Source: an uncultured Spartobacteria bacterium
Lineage (GTDB): Bacteria > Verrucomicrobiota > Verrucomicrobiia > Chthoniobacterales > JAATET01
Direction of reading: 5' to 3'
Length of the DNA: 43,869 bases
NCBI GenBank assembly: GCA_937901895.1
Contig: CALGTD010000043.1
Location: forward strand, 1-43,869
Shown here: positions 7,643 through 15,303 of the stretch, one piece after another
Layout of the letters: every line of letters begins with the position of its first letter
Position numbering within the stretch: position 1 is the stretch's first letter
The notes under the pieces: generated by a model
The model's input: only the letters and a program-made list of their open reading frames with translations
Told to the model about the DNA's origin: nothing
Database searches by the model: none
Made by a program: the position numbers and the translations under genes

Positions 7643-10600
7643 AAAATGCCGAACTGTTCAGCCGCGACCCCCGGACAGCCAACCTCGTCAACGACGGTCA
7701 GGCCCGCATCCTCAACGACGCCGACGATCCTCGCGCCGAGGCGATGCTGCGCTACGAGTTGGAGCACTTCGTCTGTGAAGGCCAATACGCGGCCGGCCTC
7801 AACCGCATCCTCTCCTCTTACATGGAGAACCTCGGTGCGGCCGCCCAACGGGCGGCCTGGGTAAGCGGCTTTTACGGCAGTGGCAAATCGCATCTTCTCA
7901 AAATGCTCTGCCATCTGTGGGCAAACACTTCGTTCAAGGATGGCGCGACCGCTCGATCGCTGGTCCCGGAGCTCCCGAAAGACTTGCACGCCTTGTTTGT
8001 GGAATTGGACAATCAAGGCAAACGAGCAAAGGGAGGTGTTTTCGCCGTGTCGGGCACCATGCCCGAAGGGTCCGCCGAAAGCGCGCGCCTTACGGTCCTG
8101 GGCATCATCTTCCGCGGGTGTGGACTGCCGGCGGCCTATAACCAGGCCAGGTTTTGCCTCTTCCTTCGCGACAAGGGCTACTACGAGCAGGTCGAAGCCC
8201 ACATCCGCAATGCAGGCAGGGACTTCAGGCGCGAACTTACGGACCTCTACGTCAGTCCGCACATCCGCCAAGCCCTCGTCGCCTGCGATTCCGGTCTGGG
8301 CGACGAAAAGGATATCCGCGCTCTCCTCCGCGAGCAGTTCCCCAACAAAACCGACGTTTCGACCGAGGAATTCGTGAGCCTCGCCCGGGAGGCGCTGAAA
8401 ATCCCGGGCAATGGCGAGCTTCCCCTCACCGTCATCGTGCTCGACGAGATCCAGCACTACATCGGCGACAATCAGGAGCGCTCCATGGGCATCACCGAGC
8501 TCACCGAGGCGCTCAACAAACAGATGGGTTCGCGGGTCCTCGTCGTCGGCGCCGGCCAGAATGCTCTCAGCACCGACACCCCGCAGTTCGCCTGGCTGCG
8601 CGATCGATTTACCATCCGTGTCGAGCTTTCCGATGCGGACGTCGAGACGGTCACCCGCAAGGTTCTGTTGCGAAAGAAGCCTGAGGCCGAAACGCCCTTG
8701 AAGGTGGAGTTGGAAAAAAACGCGGGAGAAATCTCACGCCAGCTCGCCAAGACCAGTATTGCCGCCACCAGCGCCGACCAGCGATGGCTCGTGCCGGATT
8801 ATCCGATTCTACCCACGCGCCGCCGATTTTGGGAGCACGCCCTGCATGCGATCGATCCTTCCGGCAGCAGTTCCCTTCTGCGCACCCAGTTGCGCATTAC
8901 CCACGAGGCGCTTCGTGAAGTCGCGGATCAGCCGGTTGGCAACGTCGTCGCCGGCGACTTCATGTTCTTCCAGCAACAAACCGCACTGGTGCAGCAAGGC
9001 ATCCTCTCGCGTGAAGTCAGCGATCGCATCATCAAGCTAAAGGCCGATGGCTCCCCAGCGGGAGAACTTAAAGCTCGTATTTGCGGCCTAGTCTTTCTCA
9101 TCCGCCGGTTGCCCCGCGACAAAGGCCTCGATATCGGTCTGCGCGCCAACGATGGGACTCTCGCCGACCTTCTGGTGAGCGATCTGGCCAACGACGGCGC
9201 GAAGATCCGCCATGAGCTGCCGACACTCCTGACGGACTTGGTCGACAGCTCGGTCCTCTTGCACGACGGCCAGGAATACAACCTGCAAACCAAGGAGTCG
9301 GCCGAGTGGGACGATCTCTTCCGCAGCCATGTTGCCCGCGTGCGCCAGGACGTGGCCCTGATCGCCCAGGAACGCCGGGCAAGGCTGCGGGCTGACGTCG
9401 AATCGGCGCTGCGCCCGCTGCGCCTGCACCAGGGCGTCGCCAAAACGCCGCGAGAACTCCTGCTTCACTTCGGTTCTGAAGCGCCGGAAAATTCCGATCA
9501 AAGCGTCCCCGTCTGGGTGCGCGACGGATGGGAGGCTCATGTGAACCAGGTGGAAGGCAGAGCGCGCGAAGCCGGTCCGGACAGCCCGATGCTCTTCGTC
9601 TGGCTCCCGCAGCTTCGCGACGATGTGCTCCGCGAAAACCTGATCCGCATGAAAGCCGCGCAGACTGTTCTCGAAATCAAGGGCGAGCCCACGACCCGCG
9701 CCGCCGAAGAGGCCCGGGACGCCATGAAGGCGCGACGCACCGACGCGGAGCGCGAGGTGGAAAAGATCCTCAAAGACGTCTTGGCGGAAGCCCGGGTCTT
9801 CAAGGGCGGCGGGGTGGAACTGCACGCGCTGGAGTTGCTCGACAAGGTTTCCGACGGCGCCAACGACGCGCTCAAGCGCCTCTTCCCGCGCTTCGACGAG
9901 GCCGACCAGAAAGGCTGGGACGTAGCCGCCGACCGCGCCCGCAAGGGGGACGATTCGCCGCTCAACGCCATCGGGTGGAAAGGCGCCACCGAAGATCACC
10001 CCGTCTGCAAGGAGATCCTCCACCACATCGGTGCCGGCAAGGAGGGCCGCCACATCCTCGCGCACTTCCAGCGTCCTCCCTTCGGTTGGGACAAGGACGC
10101 CGTTCATGGCGCGCTCGTCTGCCTGTGCGCCTGCGGTCGCCTGCTCGCCAGCGATTCCAAGACTGGTGAGGCCCTCGCGGCGAAGCAGCTTGATCACCCG
10201 CGCATCGCCAAGGCGACCTTCCGCACGGAGTCGGTCACGCTTTCGGCCAAGGACAAAATCGCGCTCAAAGGCCTCTTCCAGTCGCTCGGAGTCCATTGCC
10301 GTCCCGAGGACGATCTCAACCTCAAGGCCCGCGAATACCTGGAGAAACTGCTCGACTGCGGCAAGGCTGCCGGTGGCGAAGCACCATTACCGCCGCGACC
10401 GAACACCGCAGAGATCGAAGACCTCAAGCGACTCTCCGGCAACGAGCAGCTGGCCGAAATCCTGAAAAAACTGTCGTCGCTCAAGCTTCTCACCGGCGAG
10501 TGGAAGCAGCAGGCCGAACTGGCGGACAGGCGCCTGTCCCTCTGGAACCGCCTCGAAGCACTTCTCGCCTGTGGTGACGGCCTCACCGCCTTGCAAGCGG

Positions 10601-11103
10601 TCCACGATTCCGCCCAGGCAATCGTTCAGAATCGTCTTCTGCTTGAACCGACCGATCATGTCACCCCTTTGATTCAAAGCGCCACCGACGCGTTGCGCTC
10701 CGCCTTCACGGAGTGCCGGCAGCGTTATGCCGAGATGCGGGAGAAAGAACTCCAGCGGCTCGAGTCGACCGACGTGTGGCAGAAGCTCACGCCCGACCAG
10801 CGCGCACAGCTTCTCGGCGCCACGTCCATGCCTGACGTCGATGACTCCTCTATCGGCACTGAACAGGAACTGACCGCCGCGTTGCGTGCGACGCCTCTCC
10901 GCCAATGGAGCGACCGCACCGACGCCCTCGCCGGTCGCGTCGATCGCCTGCTCGCCGAAGCCGCGCGGCTTCTCGAACCGAAGGCTCAACGGGTGTCCCT
11001 GCCTTCCGCCACCATCCGCAACGAAGCGGAATTGGACGCGTGGCTGGCGCAGGCTCGCTCCGCCATTGAAACCCAACTGAAGGAAGGACCGGTGATCCTG
11101 TGA
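7639..11103 (+). CDS. brxC: BREX P-loop ATPase BrxC
   Basis: This large 1154-residue protein has an N-terminal ATPase domain. Walker A is GFYGSGKSH at residues 77-85, and Walker B is LTVIVLDEIQ at 263-272. A sensor-like VLVVGAGQNALS follows near 300. The remaining 800 or so residues are helical with charged heptad-like stretches (about residues 680-720 and 950-1130), as in other BrxC/PglY proteins of about 1200 residues. BrxC is thought to couple ATP hydrolysis to BREX complex function together with PglX and PglZ. The gene overlaps brxB by 4 nt. The 152-nt gap after it is the only large gap in the operon and carries regulatory-looking structure. Confidence 0.93.
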   Translation: MKNAELFSRDPRTANLVNDGQARILNDADDPRAEAMLRYELEHFVCEGQYAAGLNRILSSYMENLGAAAQRAAWVSGFYGSGKSHLLKMLCHLWANTSFKDGATARSLVPELPKDLHALFVELDNQGKRAKGGVFAVSGTMPEGSAESARLTVLGIIFRGCGLPAAYNQARFCLFLRDKGYYEQVEAHIRNAGRDFRRELTDLYVSPHIRQALVACDSGLGDEKDIRALLREQFPNKTDVSTEEFVSLAREALKIPGNGELPLTVIVLDEIQHYIGDNQERSMGITELTEALNKQMGSRVLVVGAGQNALSTDTPQFAWLRDRFTIRVELSDADVETVTRKVLLRKKPEAETPLKVELEKNAGEISRQLAKTSIAATSADQRWLVPDYPILPTRRRFWEHALHAIDPSGSSSLLRTQLRITHEALREVADQPVGNVVAGDFMFFQQQTALVQQGILSREVSDRIIKLKADGSPAGELKARICGLVFLIRRLPRDKGLDIGLRANDGTLADLLVSDLANDGAKIRHELPTLLTDLVDSSVLLHDGQEYNLQTKESAEWDDLFRSHVARVRQDVALIAQERRARLRADVESALRPLRLHQGVAKTPRELLLHFGSEAPENSDQSVPVWVRDGWEAHVNQVEGRAREAGPDSPMLFVWLPQLRDDVLRENLIRMKAAQTVLEIKGEPTTRAAEEARDAMKARRTDAEREVEKILKDVLAEARVFKGGGVELHALELLDKVSDGANDALKRLFPRFDEADQKGWDVAADRARKGDDSPLNAIGWKGATEDHPVCKEILHHIGAGKEGRHILAHFQRPPFGWDKDAVHGALVCLCACGRLLASDSKTGEALAAKQLDHPRIAKATFRTESVTLSAKDKIALKGLFQSLGVHCRPEDDLNLKAREYLEKLLDCGKAAGGEAPLPPRPNTAEIEDLKRLSGNEQLAEILKKLSSLKLLTGEWKQQAELADRRLSLWNRLEALLACGDGLTALQAVHDSAQAIVQNRLLLEPTDHVTPLIQSATDALRSAFTECRQRYAEMREKELQRLESTDVWQKLTPDQRAQLLGATSMPDVDDSSIGTEQELTAALRATPLRQWSDRTDALAGRVDRLLAEAARLLEPKAQRVSLPSATIRNEAELDAWLAQARSAIETQLKEGPVIL

Positions 11104-11135
11104 ATGCGATGACCACCATTCTCCCCAAAAAAGAA

Positions 11136-11181
11136 ACGCCTCGGTTTCCCGAGGCGTCGGGCCGGCGATGCTATCGCCGGC
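11136..11181. terminator. Tandem hairpins in the brxC-NYN gap
   Basis: Two perfect 9-bp stems stand back to back. The first pairs 11136-11144 with 11149-11157 (ACGCCTCGG, loop TTTC). The second pairs 11161-11169 with 11173-11181 (GCCGGCGAT, loop GCT). Read on the minus strand, the first is followed by TTTCTTTTTT and so resembles a Rho-independent terminator for antisense transcription. On the plus strand there is no T-run, so the pair may instead act as a partial terminator, an RNA-processing site or an mRNA-stabilising structure. It separates brxA-brxB-brxC from the NYN-pglX-pglZ-brxL part. Confidence 0.6.
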
Positions 11182-11229
11182 GGGGCTATGTCGAATTACA
11201 TGGCCGGGGCAGGGCTGAATTCAAGTCAT

Positions 11230-11245
11230 TTTTGTAAACACAAAA
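11230..11245. promoter_or_regulatory. Perfect TTTTGT-N4-ACAAAA dyad
   Basis: A 16-bp inverted repeat with 6-bp arms and an AAAC spacer ends 10 bp before the ATG of the NYN gene. It is an AT-rich island in GC-rich DNA. This suits an operator for a dimeric repressor, or part of an internal promoter. No regulator gene is adjacent, and no Shine-Dalgarno lies between it and the ATG. Confidence 0.4.
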
Positions 11246-11255
11246 TTGCCGCCCC

Positions 11256-11876
11256 ATGTCCCGCGTCATCACCTACATCGATGGTTTCAACCTCTACTTC
11301 GGCCTCAAGTCGAAGGGGTGGCGACGCTTTTACTGGCTGGATATCCACGCGTTGTCCCAGCAGCTCCTAAAAACCGGCCAGACTCTCGTCGCAGTGAAAT
11401 ACTTTACCAGTCGGGTCTCCGCCACACCGAAGGATCCGGATAAAGATCGACGCCAATCGGCTTACCTGGACGCGCTCAGCACCCTTCCGCTTACGTCCTG
11501 TTACTTCGGGCACTACTTGAAGAAGTCCGTGCGTTGTCACTCGTGTGGCGCCATCTGGGACAAGCACGAAGAAAAAATGACCGACGTGAATATCGCGGTC
11601 GAAATGCTGACAGACGCCTACTGCGACCGCTTCGACACCGCTCTGCTGATCTCCGCCGACAGCGATCTTTGGGCACCGGTGGATCGAATCAAAACGCTTT
11701 TCCCGGCCAGAAGGATCGTTGCCGTGTTTCCACCGGAAAGAACCTCCGAACGACTTCGCTCGACCGTTCACGCTTCGTTCACCTTAGGGCGCGGCATTAT
11801 CGCGAAGAGCCAGCTCCCCGATCCCGTGGTGAAGCCGGACGGCTTTGCCATCGCCAAACCCACTCACTGGTCCTGA
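11256..11876 (+). CDS. NYN (PIN-like) domain putative nuclease inside BREX operon
   Basis: This 206-residue protein has the NYN/DUF88 (LabA-like) signature. The strand-1 motif is YIDGFNLYFG with D9 and N12. EKMTDVNIAVEML follows with D110, then LLISADSDL with D135 and D137. A single CxxC pair is present (C94, C97). These acidic residues form the metal site of PIN-like RNases, so RNA cleavage is the family-based expectation. The gene is not one of the standard type 1 BREX core genes. It ends 4 nt before the pglX ATG, so it is co-transcribed with pglX, while a structured 152-nt gap separates it from brxC. A role as accessory nuclease or abortive-infection effector is inference; a housekeeping passenger is possible. 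Confidence 0.85.
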   Translation: MSRVITYIDGFNLYFGLKSKGWRRFYWLDIHALSQQLLKTGQTLVAVKYFTSRVSATPKDPDKDRRQSAYLDALSTLPLTSCYFGHYLKKSVRCHSCGAIWDKHEEKMTDVNIAVEMLTDAYCDRFDTALLISADSDLWAPVDRIKTLFPARRIVAVFPPERTSERLRSTVHASFTLGRGIIAKSQLPDPVVKPDGFAIAKPTHWS

Positions 11877-11880
11877 CCCC

Positions 11881-14800
11881 ATGTCCTCCCTTAACCGCAA
11901 TCTTCGTTCACTTCTGGAAAAAACCGTGCTCAAGGCACGGGAGCTGGCCGAGAAAGGCGCGCTCGAAGCGCTGACCACACTGGGCGTCGATCAGCCGAAG
12001 CCCTTTGACCACCTCACGTCCGAGCAGCGACGGCTTCGCAATCAGCTCCGTGCTCGCGGACGGCAGCTCGGGGACGCGCTCGACAAAGATTCGGGTCGGC
12101 AGGAGCTGCGGCACCTCATCGAGGTGGTCGCTTATGAGCATTGGCACCGGATGCTCTTTGCCCGGTTCCTCGCGGAAAATGGTCTGCTGCTTGAGCCGGA
12201 GCATCAGGTGCCGGTGTCGCTGGACGATGTCGAGGAGCTGGCGCGTGACGCCGGCGTCGATGTCTGGGAGCTGGCCGGGCGTTACGCGGAGAGGATGCTG
12301 CCGGCGGTGTTTCGCGCGGACGATCCGGTGCTGGCGCTCCCGCTGGCGCGCGAAACACGCGTGGCGTTGGAGAAGCTTGTGGGCGAGCTGCCGCGCGAGG
12401 TGTTCCTAGCCGACGATTCCCTCGGCTGGACCTACCAGTTCTGGCAGGCGCAGCGGAAGGAGGAGGTCAACAAATCCGGCGTGAAGATCGGCGCGGACGA
12501 ACTCTCGCCGGTCACGCAGCTGTTCACCGAGGACTACATGGTCGAGTTCCTCCTCCACAACACCCTCGGCGCGTGGTGGGTGGGCAAGCTCGGCTCCCTC
12601 GCGGCGGCCTCGGAGGAAGAGGCCCGCGCCCAGGCGGGACTGCCGGAACGGGAGGGACTCAGGATCGAGTGGACCTACCTGCGCTTTGTGCAGGACGAGC
12701 AGACGCAGCGCTGGATGCCGGCGGCGGGCACCTTCGCCGGCTGGCCGCGACAGGCCAAGGACGTGACGGTGCTCGATCCCAGCATGGGCTCAGGACACTT
12801 CCTCGTGTTCGCCCTGCCGCTGTTGGCCCGCCTGCGCATGGAGGAGGAAAACCTCGGCGCCGCCGCGGCGGTGGCCGCCGTGTTGCGCGACAATCTCTAC
12901 GGTCTGGAACTCGACGAACGCTGCACCCAGATCGCCGCCTTCAACCTCGCCCTGGCGGCGTGGCGGCTGGGCGGCTATCAACCACTGCCGCCGCTCCATC
13001 TGGCCTGTTCTGGCCTGGCGCCGAACGCGCCGGAGAAGGACTGGGTCGCTCTCGCGGGTGACAGCGAGAAGCTGCAGCGGGGCATGGCGCGGCTCTACCG
13101 CCTGTTTCAGAAGGCTCCCGTGCTCGGCAGCCTGATCAACCCGCGTGCAGCCGAAGGGGATTTGCTCACCGCGACCTTTCATGAACTTCAGCCGGTCTTG
13201 GAAAAAGCGCTGGAGCGGGAGGCCGAAGATGATGCGGTGCACGAACTGGCCGTGACGGCCCGCGGCTTGACCAAGGCGGCAGAGATTCTCGCGGGTCAAT
13301 TCACGCTGGTCGTCACCAACGTGCCCTACCTCGGACGCGGCAAACAGGACGAGGTGCTCAAGGACTATTGCGAACGCGTTCATCCCGAAGCAAAAGCCGA
13401 TCTGGCGACCGCATTTGTTGAACGCTGCCTCGCCTTTTGCAGACCTTCTGTGGGCAACACGGCGCTCGTCACCCCGCAGAACTGGCTCTTCCTCGGCAGC
13501 TACAAGCATCTCAGGAAAACGCTGCTGACTGAAGTGACGTGGGATTTTGTAGCACGCTTGGGGCCGCGCGCCTTTTCCGCTATCGGCGGCGAAGTCGTCA
13601 ACGTTGCCTTGCTTTCCCTCACCCGGAATACCGCTTCCGCCTCTCATCAGCTGGCCGGTTGGGATGCGGCGGCTCCGAACACTCCCGAAGGGAAAGCGGA
13701 TGTTTTACGTGCCGGCTCTTTCGTCCATGTGGACCAAGCAAGACAGATCAAGAATCCAGACTCAGTATTGAGTTTTGAAAGAGGGAGTGATTTGCCACTC
13801 TTAAGCGACTTCGCGGAAAGCTTGGTCGGCATTCAATCGGGAGATGATCCAGCTTTTGTTAGCTTGTTCTGGGAGATTCCAGAACGGAATTCCAATCACT
13901 GGGAGTTCTTTCAAACGACTCCAAATACTGATGCTGAATTCGAAGGATACACTTCTATTCTTCGATGGGAGGGCGGCAACGGTGCACTACATAAGAGCCC
14001 TGGAGCATATATTAAAGGCTTACGTGCTGTTGGCCAGAAAGGCGTTGCGATGCAACGCATGCGGAAAATTGCGCCCTACTGCTTTGGCCAAGAGCGCTTC
14101 CATCAGAATGTCGCGGTAATTGTCCCAAAAGACCCTGCCCATCTTCCCGCCATCTGGGCGTTCTGTTCCTCGCCCGATTATAGTCGGGCCGTGCGGGCGA
14201 TTGATCAGGCACTAAAGGTCACCAACGCCAATCTTGTCAAAGTCCCCTTCGACCTCGAACACTGGCAAAAAGTCGCCGCTGAGAAATACCCCAACGGCCT
14301 GCCCAAGCCGTATTCCAGCGACCCCACGCAATGGCTGTTCAACGGCCATCCCAAGGGTTCGGATCAGCCGCTGCACGTGGCGGTGGCGCGATTGCTCGGC
14401 TACAAATGGCCGCGCCAGACCGGCAGCAGTTTCCCCGATTGCCCGGCCCTGGAACCTGACGGCCTGGAAGCCCATGCCGACGCGGACGGCATCGTCTGCC
14501 TGTCCCCCGTCCACGGCGAACGCGCCGGCGCGGACCGCCTGCGCGCGTTGCTCTCCGCGGCGCTGGGCGATTTCGATGAGCACGCCCTGATCACGGCCAC
14601 CGGCAGCAGGGCCCGCGACCTCGAAACCTGGCTGCGCGACGAGTTCTTCGAGCAGCACTGCGCGCTCTTCCATCACCGCCCCTTTGTCTGGCACCTCTGG
14701 GACGGGCGGAAGGACGGCTTCCATGCGCTCGTCAACTACCACCAACTCGCCGCCCCTAACGGCGCCGGCCGCAAGCTGTTGGAGACGCTCACCTACACCT

Positions 14801-15279
14801 ACCTCGGCGACTGGATCCGCAAGCAGCAGGACGCCATGAAGCGCAACGAACCCGGCGCCGAAGACCGGCTCATCGCTGCGCAGGCGCTCCAGAAGGAACT
14901 CGAAGCCATCCTCGCCGGCGAACCGCCCTACGACCTCTTCATCCGCTGGAAGCCGCTGCACCAGCAACCCATCGGCTGGGAGCCCGACCTCAACGACGGC
15001 GTCCGCCTCAACATCCGTCCCTTCATGCTGGCAAAGGACGTCGGCCGCAAAGGCGCCGGCCTCCTGCGGTCCAAGCCCAACATCAAATGGGAGAAAGACC
15101 GCGGCAAGGAACCCCAGCGCCCGAAGAACGACTACCCCTGGTTCTGGGGCTGGGACGAAAAGACCCAGGATTTCCCCGGCGGCGCCGACTTCGACGGCAA
15201 CCGCTGGAACGCCTGCCACTACACCCCCGCCACCAAACGCGCCGCGCGGGAGAAAAACACGTCACAGGGCCATGCCTGA
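11881..15279 (+). CDS. pglX: BREX adenine-specific DNA methyltransferase PglX
   Basis: The 1132-residue protein starts at ATG 11881; a frame extension to a TTG at 11845 overlaps the NYN gene and is rejected. It has a helical N-terminal region. SAM-binding motif I is VLDPSMGSGHFLV (D299-F307), and GLELDERCTQIAAFNLAL follows near 345. Catalytic motif IV is TNVPYLG at N480-Y483, where most PglX proteins have NPPY. The C-terminal half should hold target recognition. PglX methylates the host BREX site and is also required for defence. DNA from about 13680 to 14100 (residues about 600-740) drops to about 46% GC against about 70% on either side, which suggests an exchanged recognition segment. pglZ follows 24 nt later. 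Confidence 0.92.
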   Translation: MSSLNRNLRSLLEKTVLKARELAEKGALEALTTLGVDQPKPFDHLTSEQRRLRNQLRARGRQLGDALDKDSGRQELRHLIEVVAYEHWHRMLFARFLAENGLLLEPEHQVPVSLDDVEELARDAGVDVWELAGRYAERMLPAVFRADDPVLALPLARETRVALEKLVGELPREVFLADDSLGWTYQFWQAQRKEEVNKSGVKIGADELSPVTQLFTEDYMVEFLLHNTLGAWWVGKLGSLAAASEEEARAQAGLPEREGLRIEWTYLRFVQDEQTQRWMPAAGTFAGWPRQAKDVTVLDPSMGSGHFLVFALPLLARLRMEEENLGAAAAVAAVLRDNLYGLELDERCTQIAAFNLALAAWRLGGYQPLPPLHLACSGLAPNAPEKDWVALAGDSEKLQRGMARLYRLFQKAPVLGSLINPRAAEGDLLTATFHELQPVLEKALEREAEDDAVHELAVTARGLTKAAEILAGQFTLVVTNVPYLGRGKQDEVLKDYCERVHPEAKADLATAFVERCLAFCRPSVGNTALVTPQNWLFLGSYKHLRKTLLTEVTWDFVARLGPRAFSAIGGEVVNVALLSLTRNTASASHQLAGWDAAAPNTPEGKADVLRAGSFVHVDQARQIKNPDSVLSFERGSDLPLLSDFAESLVGIQSGDDPAFVSLFWEIPERNSNHWEFFQTTPNTDAEFEGYTSILRWEGGNGALHKSPGAYIKGLRAVGQKGVAMQRMRKIAPYCFGQERFHQNVAVIVPKDPAHLPAIWAFCSSPDYSRAVRAIDQALKVTNANLVKVPFDLEHWQKVAAEKYPNGLPKPYSSDPTQWLFNGHPKGSDQPLHVAVARLLGYKWPRQTGSSFPDCPALEPDGLEAHADADGIVCLSPVHGERAGADRLRALLSAALGDFDEHALITATGSRARDLETWLRDEFFEQHCALFHHRPFVWHLWDGRKDGFHALVNYHQLAAPNGAGRKLLETLTYTYLGDWIRKQQDAMKRNEPGAEDRLIAAQALQKELEAILAGEPPYDLFIRWKPLHQQPIGWEPDLNDGVRLNIRPFMLAKDVGRKGAGLLRSKPNIKWEKDRGKEPQRPKNDYPWFWGWDEKTQDFPGGADFDGNRWNACHYTPATKRAAREKNTSQGHA

Positions 15280-15303
15280 CACAATGTCGACGATCGCCCA
15301 GAG

